Shown: positions 48,331-57,929, counted from the stretch's first letter. The stretch: 64,000 bases of DNA from Pseudogemmobacter faecipullorum (GCF_020539525.1 NZ_JACDXX010000017.1:1-64000), one strand, 5' to 3'. Notes: generated by a model not told the origin, from the letters alone. A program made the numbers and translations.

Positions 48331-48369
48331 GTGCCAGAGAGACGGGTGCCGGAGAGACGCGTGCCGGAG
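48331..48369. repeat. 15-bp tandem repeat after moaA
   Basis: GTGCCAGAGAGACGG and GTGCCGGAGAGACGC in tandem, then a partial GTGCCGGAG; a related unit occurs just upstream at 48303. It lies between moaA and the convergent hemP. Frames through it give meaningless S-G-T-R-L repeats, so it is non-coding. Confidence 0.8.
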
Positions 48370-48456
48370 GCGCATTCCCTCGCCCCCGGCACCCGCAATC
48401 CGCCAAAGACGCCGCGAGGGAAACCCGGCGCCGGTCGGAAGCCGCAGATCTGTCGC

Positions 48457-48627
48457 TTATTTGGTCAGGATCAGCTTGCCCTGGCGGGTGATGCGCAGAG
48501 TATAGACCTGCCCGTCCAGCACGATCCGCGCCAGCGAGCCGCCCTCGGTCAGCACCCGTGCCTCATGCACCGGAGTGGCATCGCCCTGCAGCCAGGGCGT
48601 CAGCATTGGCTCATGCTGGATGTTCAT
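48457..48627 (-). CDS. hemP: Hemin uptake protein HemP (56 aa)
   Basis: The end of the protein, ARIVLDGQVYTLRITRQGKLILTK, is the HemP signature (Y-x-LRIT-x-x-GKLILTK). ATG 48627 is used; an upstream ATG at 48645 adds six residues. HemP is a small regulator or accessory of iron/haem uptake. No haem transporter lies in the window, so it is an orphan copy. Confidence 0.85.
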   Translation of the reverse strand: MNIQHEPMLTPWLQGDATPVHEARVLTEGGSLARIVLDGQVYTLRITRQGKLILTK

Positions 48628-48968
48628 CTCACTATCCCCATTCACTCGATCTAGGCCTCCGGAGCCGGTTGCGAACCGGTTTTCCGGCCAAAAGGCATCA
48701 TGGACAGAAGACCGGCACCGATGCCCGCGGTGAGCCGGGCGATGATGGCGATGATTCTGTGCGATTCCTGCTGATATTGCTGGCTGACCCCGGGGGGTTC
48801 GCTGTTCTGCGATAATTCCTGACTGATTTACTTTTTTCTGTCAAGATAGCATATGACTCCTGGCTTCTGCCGCGCCCTCGCCCGGCACGCGCGCTTTGCC
48901 ACAGGCTCTGCCACTTGAAACCCGGACCAATCGGGTTCATTTTTCCCCGCGTTTTTTCCTGAGGATCG
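48628..48968. other. 341-bp gap between hemP and the M24 peptidase gene
   Basis: Contains the divergent promoters of hemP and the peptidase gene; ATTTACTTTTTTCTGTCAAG and GATAGCATATGAC near 48825-48855 is the AT-rich part. A minus-strand frame from about 48826 to 48651 with protein-like sequence (IIAIIARLTAGIGAGLLSMMPFGRK) has no normal start codon, so it is not called; it could be a decayed small membrane gene. Confidence 0.5.
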
Positions 48969-50204
48969 ATGATGAGCCAGAATAATTCCGGCGGTGCGGG
49001 CCAGGGGCCTGATTTTGACAGCGCTCTGAAGCGGTTTGCTCCGGTCTCGGCCCCGCCGGTCAGCCTGGCTGAATTCGCGGCGCGGCGGGCAGAGCTGCAA
49101 AGCCGGATGCAGGCGGCAGGGATCGGCGCGACCTGGCTCGATGCCTCCTCCTCGCTGCGGTATTTCTGCGGCCATGAGCTGGGACTGTCCGAGCGCATTC
49201 ACGGCGCACTGGTGCCGGCAAGGGGCGAAGTGGTGCATATCAGCCCCTGCTTTGAGGAGCCGAAACTGCGCACTTTGCTGCGCGAGCCCGGTCAGATTGC
49301 CACCTGGGAGGAGGATGAGGATCCTTTCACCCTGATCGCAGATCTGACCCGCAAACTGGGTGGCACCGATGCCCTGCTGGCCCTGGATCAGGCCACCCCC
49401 TATGCTTTTGCTGCGCCGCTGACCGAGGCCATGGCCGGGCGCGTCACCAGCGCCAGACAGCTGATTGCCGGCATCCGCCAGATCAAATCCCCCACCGAAA
49501 TCGCCATCATTCAGACCGCGATGAACGCCAGCTGGCAGGTCCATAAAGCCGTCTGGCAGGGGCTGCGCCCGGGCATCAGCACCACCGAAACCTGCGCCTT
49601 CATCCGCGCCGCGCACCGGGCCATGGGGCTGAAGCCTTTGTTTGAGGCGGCGCAGTTTGGCGAGGCTACCGCCTATCCGCATGGCGTGCCCGAGCCGCAG
49701 ATCCTGCAACCCGGCGATATGGTTCTGATTGATATGGGCGCCATATTGCATGGCTATCCCTCTGATATCACGCGCAGCTATGTTTTCGGCCCGCCCAGCC
49801 GGCGCCAGTCTGAGCTCTGGCAGGCCGAATATGCGGCGCAGAGCGCGGCCTTTGCAGCGGCACAGATCGGCACGCCCTGTGAAGCGGTCGATCAGGCCGC
49901 GCGTGACAGCCTGAGCGCGGCGGGATTTGGCCCGGGCTATGCCCTGCCGGGCCTGCCGCATCGCACCGGCCATGGATTGGGCCTCGACATCCATGAAGAT
50001 CCTTATATCGTCAAAGGCAACCGGACAAAGCTTCAGCCCGGAATGTGCTTCTCGATCGAACCGATGCTGTGCCTTTATGGCGAATGCGGCATCAGACTGG
50101 AGGACATTGTCTATATGACGGATGAAGGGCCGCGCTGGTTCTGCCCGCCTGCTGAATCGCCCGTGACGCCCTTCGGCAGCGATGACTACACATTGCCACT
50201 CTGA
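48969..50204 (+). CDS. M24 family Xaa-Pro peptidase (411 aa)
   Basis: Creatinase-like N-terminal domain (PPVSLAEFAARRAELQSRMQAAGIGATWL) and a pita-bread metallopeptidase domain with metal ligands in LIDMGAILHGYPSDITRSYV (two Asp), HRTGHGLGLDIHEDPY (His), FSIEPMLC (Glu) and IRLEDIVYM (Glu). Start ATG 48969 or 48972. The gene stands 155 bases before the dipeptide transporter genes, suggesting import and hydrolysis of proline peptides in one system. Confidence 0.9.
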   Translation: MMSQNNSGGAGQGPDFDSALKRFAPVSAPPVSLAEFAARRAELQSRMQAAGIGATWLDASSSLRYFCGHELGLSERIHGALVPARGEVVHISPCFEEPKLRTLLREPGQIATWEEDEDPFTLIADLTRKLGGTDALLALDQATPYAFAAPLTEAMAGRVTSARQLIAGIRQIKSPTEIAIIQTAMNASWQVHKAVWQGLRPGISTTETCAFIRAAHRAMGLKPLFEAAQFGEATAYPHGVPEPQILQPGDMVLIDMGAILHGYPSDITRSYVFGPPSRRQSELWQAEYAAQSAAFAAAQIGTPCEAVDQAARDSLSAAGFGPGYALPGLPHRTGHGLGLDIHEDPYIVKGNRTKLQPGMCFSIEPMLCLYGECGIRLEDIVYMTDEGPRWFCPPAESPVTPFGSDDYTLPL

Positions 50205-50359
50205 CGCAGCGTTTTGACCAGCAGATTGACCGTCAATCTGTCAGAGTGCCCGCCCCTGGCCATATCCCTTATCCGGCCCAGGCTATAAAACAGTCACATA
50301 TGACGGGGGCTCCAAGCCCCCGCGCAGATCTCCCAGCAGAGAGTGAAAGGACCTTTCGC

Positions 50360-51964
50360 ATGACCCTCTTCTCCCGCAGCCTGCTTGCCGCTTCGGCACT
50401 CGCCCTTTCGGCGGCTGCACCGGCCATGGCCAAGACATTTGTCTATTGCTCGGAAGCATCGCCCGAAGGCTTTGATCCCGGCCCCTATACCTCCGGCACC
50501 ACTTTCGATGCCTCGGCGCATCCGATGTACAACCGTCTGACCGAGTTCAAAAAAGGCACGACCGAAGTCGAGCCGGGCCTCGCGGAAAGCTGGGAAGTCT
50601 CGGAAGACGGTACCGTCTATACCTTCAAGCTCCGTCAGGGCGTGAAATTCCATTCGAATGATGTCTTCACCCCCTCGCGCGATTTCAACGCCGATGACGT
50701 GATCTTCTCCTTCGAGCGTCAGGCCAGAGCCGACCACCCCTGGAACCAGTATACCCCGGGCATCACCTATGAGTATTTCAACTCGATGGAGATGCCGACC
50801 CTAGTGAAATCGGTCGAGAAACTCGACGATTACACCATTAAGATCACCCTCTCCCAGGCCGAGGCGCCGTTCCTTGCCAACCTCGCCATGCCCTTCGCCT
50901 CGATCATGTCGGCAGAATATGCCGCGACCCTGGAAGCCAATGGCACCAAGGAAGATCTGAACAACAAGCCGATCGGTACCGGCCCCTTCACCTTCGTCGC
51001 CTATCAGAAAGACGCGGTGATCCGTTATGCCCGCAATGATCAGTACTGGGGCACCGCGCCGCTGATCGACACCCTGGTTTTCGCCATCACCCCGGATGCG
51101 GCTGTACGTCTGCAGAAGCTGAAAGCCGGCGAATGCCATCTGATGCCCTTCCCCTCGCCCGCCGATATCGAGTCGATGAAAGCCGACCCGAAGCTGAAAG
51201 TGGATGAGCAGGCCGGTCTGAACGTCGGCTACCTGGCCTATAACACCACGCTTGCGCCCTTCGACGACGCCCGCGTGCGTAAGGCGCTGAACATGGCCAT
51301 CAATAAAGAAGCCATCGTTGAGGGCGTGTTCCAGGGCCATGCCGAAGCGGCAAAGAACCCGATCCCGCCGACCATGTGGTCGTATAATGACGCGATCCAG
51401 GACGACCCCTATGATCCGGAAGCCTCGAAGAAGCTGCTGGAAGAGGCCGGGGTCTCGGGCCTGACCATGCAGATCTGGGCGATGCCGGTGCAGCGCCCCT
51501 ATATGCCCAATGCACGCCGCACCGCCGAGCTGATGCAGTCGGACCTGGCGGCCGTGGGCGTCAAAGCCGAGATCATCTCCTATGAATGGGGTGAATATCT
51601 CGACAAATCCATGGAGCCGGGCCGCCCCGGTGCGGTTATCCTCGGCTGGACCGGCGATAACGGCGATCCGGATAACTTCCTCTCGGTTCTGCTGAGCTGC
51701 AGCGCAGCCCAGCCGGGCGGTGCAAACCGTGCCTTCTGGTGCAATGAAGAGTTCTCGGCCCTGCTCGCCAAGGCCAAAACCAGCTCGGATCCGGCAGAGC
51801 GCACCAAACTCTATGAAGAGGCTCAGGTCATCTTCAAGGATCAGGCTCCCTGGTTCACCATTGCTCATTCGACGCAATATGTGCCGATGGCCGCGAATGT
51901 GACCGGCTTCGTGCAAAGCCCGCTTGGCGATTATACTTTCGAAACTGTGGACTTCGCCGAGTAA
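50360..51964 (+). CDS. dppA: Dipeptide-binding periplasmic protein
   Basis: ATG 50360 follows GAAAGGACC; an in-frame start at 50246 would bury the signal peptide. The signal is MTLFSRSLLAASALALSAAA cleaved near AMA-K. The 534-residue protein follows the SBP_bac_5 pattern (FVYCSEASPEGFDPGPYTSGTTFDA, GLAESWEVSEDGTVYTFKLRQGVKFHSND, GWTGDNGDPDNFLSVLLSC) and closely resembles DppA/HbpA. It delivers peptides, perhaps haem, to DppBC. Confidence 0.93.
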   Translation: MTLFSRSLLAASALALSAAAPAMAKTFVYCSEASPEGFDPGPYTSGTTFDASAHPMYNRLTEFKKGTTEVEPGLAESWEVSEDGTVYTFKLRQGVKFHSNDVFTPSRDFNADDVIFSFERQARADHPWNQYTPGITYEYFNSMEMPTLVKSVEKLDDYTIKITLSQAEAPFLANLAMPFASIMSAEYAATLEANGTKEDLNNKPIGTGPFTFVAYQKDAVIRYARNDQYWGTAPLIDTLVFAITPDAAVRLQKLKAGECHLMPFPSPADIESMKADPKLKVDEQAGLNVGYLAYNTTLAPFDDARVRKALNMAINKEAIVEGVFQGHAEAAKNPIPPTMWSYNDAIQDDPYDPEASKKLLEEAGVSGLTMQIWAMPVQRPYMPNARRTAELMQSDLAAVGVKAEIISYEWGEYLDKSMEPGRPGAVILGWTGDNGDPDNFLSVLLSCSAAQPGGANRAFWCNEEFSALLAKAKTSSDPAERTKLYEEAQVIFKDQAPWFTIAHSTQYVPMAANVTGFVQSPLGDYTFETVDFAE

Positions 51965-52038
51965 TCCCACACTCATGACTGCAACCGGATGCGCGGGGGG
52001 ATTATACCTCCCGCGCCTCTCTTCTTAGGAACCAGCCA

Positions 52039-53046
52039 ATGGTGCGTTTCATTCTTTCCAAGTTACTCTGGCTGGTGCCGACCTTCCTCGGCATTACCAT
52101 TGTCACCTTTGCCTTCCCCCGCTTTCTCAAAGGCGATCCGGTCCTGCTGATGGCGGGCGAGCGCGGCGTTACGCCCGAGCGCCATGCCGAACTGATGGCG
52201 CAGCTCGGCTTTGATAAGCCGGTGATCCTGCAGTATTTCGATTTCCTCGGAAATCTGCTGCAAGGCGATCTCGGCAATTCCCTGGTGACCAAAAAACCAG
52301 TGCTGACGGAATTCCTGTCGCTGTTCCCGGCGACGATCGAGCTTGGCTTCGTCGCCATTGTGATCGCGATCTGTATCGGCGTCCCGATTGGTGTGCTGGC
52401 CGCGATCAAACGCGGCTCCTGGTTCGATCAGATCTCGATGAGCGTGGCGCTGGTCGGCTTTTCGATGCCGATCTTCTGGTGGGGCCTGCTGCTGATCATC
52501 TTCTTCTCGGGCATCCTCGGCTGGACCCCGGTCTCGGGCCGGATCTCGCTGATGTATTACTTCCCCGATGTGACCGGCTTCATGCTGATCGACAGCCTGC
52601 TGTCGGGTGAGAAAGGCGCCTTTGCCTCGGCATTGCATCACCTGATCCTGCCTGCCGTGGTTCTGGCAACCATCCCGCTGGCGGTGATCGCGCGCCAGAC
52701 CCGCTCGGCCATGCTCGAGGTGCTGGGCGAGGATTATGTCCGCACCGCCCGCGCCAAGGGCATGTCGCCCGCCCGTACGGTGGGCGTGCATGCTTTGCGC
52801 AATGCGATGATCCCGGTGGTGACCACCATCGGTCTGCAGATCGGCGTGCTGCTGGCAGGGGCCATTCTGACCGAGACGATCTTCTCCTGGCCTGGCATCG
52901 GCAAATGGATGATCGATTCCATCTCGCGCCGCGACTATCCGTCGGTGCAATCCGGCCTGCTGCTGATCGCAGCGGTGGTGATGCTGGTGAACCTGCTGGT
53001 TGACCTTACCTATGGCCTTATCAATCCGAGGATCCGCAACAAATGA
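52039..53046 (+). CDS. dppB: Dipeptide ABC permease, first subunit
   Basis: Six-helix BPD_transp_1 permease with N-terminal VRFILSKLLWLVPTFLGITIVTFAF and the EAA-type loop EDYVRTARAKGMSPARTVGVHALRNAMIPVVTTIGLQ. 335 residues, typical of DppB. A 74-base gap from dppA holds an IR-rich stretch (GCGCGGGGGGATTATACCTCCCGCGC, 51991-52016), a hairpin that can lower downstream expression. Overlaps dppC by four bases. Confidence 0.93.
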   Translation: MVRFILSKLLWLVPTFLGITIVTFAFPRFLKGDPVLLMAGERGVTPERHAELMAQLGFDKPVILQYFDFLGNLLQGDLGNSLVTKKPVLTEFLSLFPATIELGFVAIVIAICIGVPIGVLAAIKRGSWFDQISMSVALVGFSMPIFWWGLLLIIFFSGILGWTPVSGRISLMYYFPDVTGFMLIDSLLSGEKGAFASALHHLILPAVVLATIPLAVIARQTRSAMLEVLGEDYVRTARAKGMSPARTVGVHALRNAMIPVVTTIGLQIGVLLAGAILTETIFSWPGIGKWMIDSISRRDYPSVQSGLLLIAAVVMLVNLLVDLTYGLINPRIRNK

Positions 53047-53945
53047 GCGACACCCCGGTCCGCCTCACCTCCGCCCAGATCCGCCGCCAGATGCTGGCTG
53101 AATTCTGGTTCTATTTCTCGCGCAACCGCGGCGCGGTCATTGGCCTTGTCATCTTCGTGCTGCTGGTGCTGACGGCTTTGTTTGCCAGTATCCTCGCCCC
53201 GCATGACCCGGCCTTCCAGTATCGCGACGCCATGCTGCTGCCCCCCGCCTGGGCCGAGGGCGGGCGCGCCGAGTTTCTGCTCGGCACCGACCCGGTGGGC
53301 CGCGATATCCTGTCGCGCCTGATCTCGGGCTCGCAATATTCGCTGTTCATCGGCGTTGTCGTGGTCTCGATCGCCCTTGCGGGCGGGGTGATCATCGGTC
53401 TGATCGCCGGTTTCTTCGGTGGCTGGGTCGATATGGCCATCATGCGGGTGATGGATATCATCCTCGCCTTCCCTTCGCTTTTGCTGGCCCTGGTGCTGGT
53501 GGCGATGCTCGGGCCGGGCCTGACCAATGCGATGATCGCCATTGCCATCGTCTATCAGCCACATTTCGCCCGCCTGACCCGGGCGGCGGTAATGTCCGAG
53601 CTGAAGCGCGATTACGTCTCGGCGGCGCGTGTCGCCGGTGCCGGCAATCTGCGGCTGATGTTCAGAACCATCCTGCCGAACTGCCTGTCGCCGCTGATCG
53701 TTCAGGCCACGCTGAGCTTCTCTTCCGCCGTGCTCGATGCGGCAGCGCTTGGCTTCCTCGGCATGGGCGCGCAGCCCCCGGCCGCCGAATGGGGCACCAT
53801 GCTTGCCGAAGCGCGTGAGTTCATCACCCGCGCCTGGTGGGTTGTGACCTTCCCCGGCCTTGCCATCCTGATCTCGGTGCTCGCGATCAATATGATGGGC
53901 GATGGTCTGCGCGATGCGCTCGATCCGAAACTGAAGCGGAGCTGA
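53043..53945 (+). CDS. dppC: Dipeptide ABC permease, second subunit
   Basis: ATGA-coupled to dppB. 300 residues with N-terminal EFWFYFSRNRGAVIGLVIFVLLVLTALFA, the conserved HPLGTDPxGRD-type motif as LLGTDPVGRDILSRLISGSQYSLFIG and the coupling loop RDYVSAARVAGAGNLRLMFRTILPNCLSPLIVQ. Typical DppC/OppC. Confidence 0.93.
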   Translation: MSDTPVRLTSAQIRRQMLAEFWFYFSRNRGAVIGLVIFVLLVLTALFASILAPHDPAFQYRDAMLLPPAWAEGGRAEFLLGTDPVGRDILSRLISGSQYSLFIGVVVVSIALAGGVIIGLIAGFFGGWVDMAIMRVMDIILAFPSLLLALVLVAMLGPGLTNAMIAIAIVYQPHFARLTRAAVMSELKRDYVSAARVAGAGNLRLMFRTILPNCLSPLIVQATLSFSSAVLDAAALGFLGMGAQPPAAEWGTMLAEAREFITRAWWVVTFPGLAILISVLAINMMGDGLRDALDPKLKRS

Positions 53946-53949
53946 GATC

Positions 53950-54789
53950 ATGCCTTTGCTGAATATCCGTAATCTGACGGTCCGCTTCGCCACCGCCAGC
54001 GGCAGCTTTACCGCTGTTGACGGCATCGATACCCATGTCGATGTCGGCGAAGTGCTGGCTATTGTCGGCGAATCCGGCTCGGGCAAATCGGTGTCGATGA
54101 TGGCGGTGATGGGGCTTTTGCCCGATACCGCCACCGTGACCGCCGATGAGATGAGCTATGATGGCAAGGATCTGCTCAAGCTCAGCCCCTCTGAGAGGCG
54201 CAAGCTGATCGGACGGGAGATCACCATGATCTTCCAGGAGCCGATCGCTTCGCTGAACCCTTCTTTCACCGCCGGGTTCCAGATCGAGGAAGTGCTGCGC
54301 CTGAACCTTGGCCTCTCGGCGAAAGCGGCCCATACCCGGGCGCTGGAGCTGTTTCAGGCGGTTGGCCTGCCCTCGCCCGAGGAAAAGCTGAAGGCCTATC
54401 CGCATCAGATGTCGGGCGGCCAGTGCCAGCGCGTGATGATCGCTATGGCGATTGCCTCAAAGCCGCGCCTGCTGATCGCTGACGAGCCGACCACGGCGCT
54501 CGATGTGACGATCCAGAAGCAGATCCTCGATCTGCTGCTGAAGCTGCAGGATGAATATGGCATGGCGCTGATCCTGATCACCCATGACATGGGTGTGGTG
54601 GCCGAGACCGCCGACCGGGTGGTGGTGCAGTATAAGGGCAAAAAGATGGAAGAGGCCGATGTCCTCTCGCTGTTTGAGGCGCCGCAGCACCCCTATACCC
54701 GTGCCCTGCTTTCGGCTTTGCCGGAAAATGCCACCGGCGACCGCCTGCCCACCGTTTCAGACTTCTTTGGCAAGGAGGCTGCACGATGA
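53950..54789 (+). CDS. dppD: Dipeptide ABC ATPase, first subunit
   Basis: Walker A GESGSGKS, signature [16 protein letters not shown] (Gln-Cys variant), Walker [15 protein letters not shown] and [10 protein letters not shown]. The C-terminal [15 protein letters not shown] matches oligopeptide/dipeptide ATPases, though the usual cysteine cluster tail is short (279 residues). Four bases after dppC, overlapping dppF. Confidence 0.92.
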   Translation: MPLLNIRNLTVRFATASGSFTAVDGIDTHVDVGEVLAIVGESGSGKSVSMMAVMGLLPDTATVTADEMSYDGKDLLKLSPSERRKLIGREITMIFQEPIASLNPSFTAGFQIEEVLRLNLGLSAKAAHTRALELFQAVGLPSPEEKLKAYPHQMSGGQCQRVMIAMAIASKPRLLIADEPTTALDVTIQKQILDLLLKLQDEYGMALILITHDMGVVAETADRVVVQYKGKKMEEADVLSLFEAPQHPYTRALLSALPENATGDRLPTVSDFFGKEAAR

Positions 54790-55634
54790 GCCTGGTGCTT
54801 GAAGGCCGCGGCCTGACCCGCGATTATCAGACCTCGGGCGGCATGTTCGGCGCCACCAAAACCGTGCGGGCGCTGAAGGGCGTCGATTTCAGGGTCGAGA
54901 AGGGCAAGACCCTCGCCATCGTCGGGGAAAGCGGTTCGGGTAAATCCACCCTCGCGCGCATCATCGCGCTGATCGACCCGGCCTCGGGCGGCGAATTGCT
55001 GATCGAGGGCAAGGCGGTTGATATCAGCCGCAAACGCCCCGGGCCGGAGCTGCGCTCAAAAGTGCAGATGGTGTTCCAGAACCCCTATGGCAGTCTCAAC
55101 CCGCGCCAGAAGATCGGCTCGGTGCTGTCCGAGCCTTTGCTGATCAACAAGCCCGAGATCAGCGCCGATGAACGCCGTGCCCTGGCGGAGGCGATGCTGG
55201 TCAAGGTTGGCCTCGGCCCCGAGCATTACAACCGCTATCCGCATATGTTCTCGGGCGGGCAGCGCCAGCGTATCGCGATTGCGCGGGCGCTGATGCTCAA
55301 GCCCTCGCTGCTGGTGCTTGATGAGCCGGTTTCGGCGCTGGACCTTTCGGTTCAGGCCCAGGTGCTGAACCTGCTGGCCGATCTGCAGGAAGAGCTGTCC
55401 CTGACCTATGTCTTCGTCAGCCATGACCTTTCGGTGGTGCGCTATATTGCCGATGATGTGATGGTGATCAATCAGGGCGAGGCGGTGGAACAGGGCACGC
55501 GCGAAGCGGTCTTTGCCGATCCGCAGCATCCCTATACCCGTCAGCTGTTTGCCGCGACACCCGGCACCGATATTGAAACGATCCGGGCCCGGGTGGAACG
55601 GCGCCGGGCGCAAAAGGCAGCTTCCGGGCGGTAA
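54786..55634 (+). CDS. dppF: Dipeptide ABC ATPase, second subunit
   Basis: ATGA overlap. [81 protein letters not shown] and LVLDEPVSALDLSVQAQVL are standard DppF/OppF motifs. Ends HPYTRQLFAATPGTD and a basic tail. Last gene before a strong terminator. Confidence 0.92.
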   Translation: MSLVLEGRGLTRDYQTSGGMFGATKTVRALKGVDFRVEKGKTLAIVGESGSGKSTLARIIALIDPASGGELLIEGKAVDISRKRPGPELRSKVQMVFQNPYGSLNPRQKIGSVLSEPLLINKPEISADERRALAEAMLVKVGLGPEHYNRYPHMFSGGQRQRIAIARALMLKPSLLVLDEPVSALDLSVQAQVLNLLADLQEELSLTYVFVSHDLSVVRYIADDVMVINQGEAVEQGTREAVFADPQHPYTRQLFAATPGTDIETIRARVERRRAQKAASGR

Positions 55635-55696
55635 TATGCAAAAGCGCAGGCTTCGCCTGCCTGCCCGGCATATGCGCCCTTAAAGCCCTGAAATGA

Positions 55697-55730
55697 AAAA
55701 CACCCGCCCTGTCTCAGGGGCGGGTGTTTT
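55697..55730. terminator. Bidirectional rho-independent terminator
   Basis: AAAACACCCGCCC and GGGCGGGTGTTTT form a 13-bp stem around TGTCTCAG, with A- and T-runs for both strands. It separates convergent dppF (ending 55634) and sixA (ending 55755). Confidence 0.95.
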
Positions 55731-55754
55731 GCCAGGCTGATGTGAGAGTTTTCC

Positions 55755-56258
55755 TCAGCCGTCCAGCTCACGCGGGACGATGAAATCCACCGTCATGCCG
55801 CGTCCGAAACCAACCTCGCTCCAGGAGGGTTCATCAAAATCCACCACCAGGGTCGCCCCGGTCGGATAGCGGGTGAACTGCGGCGAGACCGGGGTTTTCG
55901 CCACCAGACGATGCGCGAATTCGGCGATGCCGGGATTATGGCCCAGCATCATCACCACATCCTCTTTCGCATGTCGCAACACCGCCAGCATCACATCGGG
56001 ACCGGCGTGATAGAGCGCGGGCTTCAGCTCCAGCCGCGGCCCCTCAGGCAATGCGCGCGAGATCGTCGTCCAGGTCTCCCAGGTGCGCAGAGCATCCGAG
56101 CACAGCACTTCTGCCGGCACATATCCGCGCGACGCCAGCCATTGCCCCAGATCCGCCGAGGCGCGCTGGCCGCGCTCATTCAGTGGACGGTCGTGATCTG
56201 CCACGGTCGGGTCATCCCAGCTGGATTTCGCATGGCGGGTCAGGATCAAACGTTTCAT
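55755..56258 (-). CDS. sixA: SixA-type phosphohistidine phosphatase (167 aa)
   Basis: Histidine phosphatase with the RHG motif LILTRHAKSSWDDPTVADHDRPLNERG, LCSDALRTWET and LGHNPGIAEFAHRL (second catalytic His). The size and lack of extra domains fit SixA, which removes phosphate from phospho-His on HPt or PTS proteins. ATG 56258 overlaps the upstream stop as ATGA; a longer frame to 56360 is rejected. Confidence 0.88.
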   Translation of the reverse strand: MKRLILTRHAKSSWDDPTVADHDRPLNERGQRASADLGQWLASRGYVPAEVLCSDALRTWETWTTISRALPEGPRLELKPALYHAGPDVMLAVLRHAKEDVVMMLGHNPGIAEFAHRLVAKTPVSPQFTRYPTGATLVVDFDEPSWSEVGFGRGMTVDFIVPRELDG

Positions 56259-56905
56259 GGGTGGAACTGTCTCATATGATAGGCAGACTGTTCGGGCAGT
56301 CTTGCATAGCTTTGGCTGCGCGGGCAAGCGCGGCGCGTGCGGCAGCCGGCGCTCAGGCAATCTGCGCCTGTATCAAGGTCCAGCGCCGCATGGCAGGCCG
56401 GCACATCATAGCCCTCTGCACCAAGCGCCCCGGCCGGACAGGCGCTCAGGCAGGGCTGCGGGCAGCTGTCGCAGGGCCTGGTGCCGCCTGGCAGCTCCAG
56501 GCGCTGGCGCAGCGCCAGCGCGCCCCGGAACGAGACCATCAGCCCCTGATCGGCATGGACCAGCAACCGCACCGGGCTGTCCCAGACCCGGCCGGTGCGC
56601 AAAGCCCATTGATAGAAAGGATGGTAAGGCGGCCCCCCGAAGGGAAAGAGCGCTTTCGCGCCAAGACTGCAGGCCAGCTGGCCCAGCACCCGGCGCGACC
56701 AGCGGTCCATCGCATCGCTCTGCCCGTCCTGCCATTCCGGCGAAGCGGTGAACTGCGGCCAGAAGCCCGGCTCGCGCAGCCCGATCATCAGAAGCGTGGC
56801 AGTGCCGCGGGGAAAGCCTGCCTCGCCGGGCTGCGGCGAAAACCCACCCAGAACCGTCAGCGCCTGCGCCTCCAGACGGGACTCAATCTCTGCGAGCGCG
56901 TCCAT
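56255..56905 (-). CDS. 4Fe-4S ferredoxin-type protein related to epoxyqueuosine reductase (216 aa)
   Basis: ATG 56905 follows AAGGGGCAGA; an in-frame start at 56935 lies inside an inverted repeat. One ferredoxin-like cysteine set is PCDSCPQPCLSACPAGAL, with further cysteines C-x-SAGC-x3-RAC. The N-terminal half (GLREPGFWPQFTASPEWQDGQSDAMDRWSRRVLGQLACSLGAKALFPFGGPPYHPF) resembles QueG-like proteins without the cobalamin domain. Probable redox protein of unknown role. Coupled to sixA. Confidence 0.72.
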   Translation of the reverse strand: MDALAEIESRLEAQALTVLGGFSPQPGEAGFPRGTATLLMIGLREPGFWPQFTASPEWQDGQSDAMDRWSRRVLGQLACSLGAKALFPFGGPPYHPFYQWALRTGRVWDSPVRLLVHADQGLMVSFRGALALRQRLELPGGTRPCDSCPQPCLSACPAGALGAEGYDVPACHAALDLDTGADCLSAGCRTRRACPRSQSYARLPEQSAYHMRQFHP

Positions 56906-56919
56906 TCTGCCCCTTCTGT

Positions 56920-56949
56920 CCGGGCGGGCAGGCAAATACCCCCGCCCGG
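56920..56949. repeat. Inverted repeat upstream of the ferredoxin-type gene
   Basis: CCGGGCGGG (56920-56928) and CCCGCCCGG (56941-56949) enclose CAGGCAAATACC, whose AAATACCCCC resembles the tail of the dispersed intergenic repeat. It could terminate transcription entering from argB or be a decayed repeat copy. Confidence 0.55.
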
Positions 56950-57029
56950 AAGTTTTCAGATCAAAAGCATTCCTCTGCCCTGAATAGCTCCGGCAGGTCT
57001 GGCAATGCCTGGCGGAAAGCGACTGGCTT

Positions 57030-57929
57030 TCAGCGTTTTACGCGCGGCTTTACCCGGGGCTCGGTCGAGCGGATCTGGCTGCCCGCGCCATGATCGGTGA
57101 ACAGCTCCAACAGCGCCGCATTCGGGATCCGGCCATCGAGAATGGTCACCGCGCGCACGCCTTCATCAATCGCCTTCAGCGCCGTTTCGGTTTTCGGGAT
57201 CATCCCGCCCGCGATCACGCCATCGAGGATCATCCGCCGGATCTCTTCGGGGGTGATCGAGGTCATCACCTGGCCGCCGGCATCCTTCACCCCCGCCACA
57301 TCGGTCAGCAGCAGCAGCCGGTCAGCCTGCAAAGCCCCGGCAATCGCCCCGGCAGCGGTATCGCCATTGACGTTGAAGGTCTCATTATCCTGCATGCCGG
57401 TCGCCACCGGGGCTACCACCGGGATGATGCCGGCGGAATAGAGGTCACGCAGCACCTGGACATTCATCTCAATCGGGCGGCCGACATAGCCCAGTTCCGG
57501 ATCATCGGCCTCGCAGACCATCAGATCGTCATCCTTGCCCGAGATCCCGACCGCACGGCCCCCGGCATCCATGATCGCCTGAACGATGCGCTTATTGACC
57601 AGCCCCGAGAGGATCATCTCCACCACCTGGACCGTGGCCTTGTCGGTCACACGCTTGCCGCGCACGAATTCCGATTTAATGCCCAGCTTCTCGAGCATGT
57701 CATTGATCATCGGCCCGCCGCCATGGACGACGACCGGATGCACGCCGACCTGTTTCATCAGCACGATATCGCGGGCAAATTCCGCCATAGCGGCATCATC
57801 ACCCATGGCATTGCCGCCAAATTTCACCACGACAACCGCATCTTCATAACGCTGAAGATAGGGAAGCGCTTCTGAGAGCATTTTGGCGGTATTCTGAGCG
57901 TCTTGCATGGTCAGCGTCTGTTGTTTCAT
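57030..57929 (-). CDS. argB: Acetylglutamate kinase
   Basis: Second step of arginine synthesis. ATG 57929 follows CCGGAGGACGCC; the upstream extension to 58010 overlaps the permease stop and is rejected. 299 residues with [58 protein letters not shown] and LTDVAGVKD. An N-terminal helix, [18 protein letters not shown], is the mark of arginine-sensitive hexameric NAGK, so feedback inhibition is expected. Confidence 0.95.
   Translation of the reverse strand: MKQQTLTMQDAQNTAKMLSEALPYLQRYEDAVVVVKFGGNAMGDDAAMAEFARDIVLMKQVGVHPVVVHGGGPMINDMLEKLGIKSEFVRGKRVTDKATVQVVEMILSGLVNKRIVQAIMDAGGRAVGISGKDDDLMVCEADDPELGYVGRPIEMNVQVLRDLYSAGIIPVVAPVATGMQDNETFNVNGDTAAGAIAGALQADRLLLLTDVAGVKDAGGQVMTSITPEEIRRMILDGVIAGGMIPKTETALKAIDEGVRAVTILDGRIPNAALLELFTDHGAGSQIRSTEPRVKPRVKR

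Noticed and set aside
48331-48369. Possible CRISPR-like array in the 15-mer repeat
   Set aside because: Units are contiguous with no spacers and only two to three copies. A plain tandem repeat.
48651-48826. Minus-strand frame with hydrophobic protein-like sequence before hemP
   Set aside because: No ATG, GTG or TTG start with a ribosome site is available in frame. Mentioned as possible decayed gene, not annotated.
48828-49994. 388-residue minus-strand frame opposite the M24 peptidase gene
   Set aside because: The plus strand encodes a complete metallopeptidase with all metal ligands. The minus frame has no domain.
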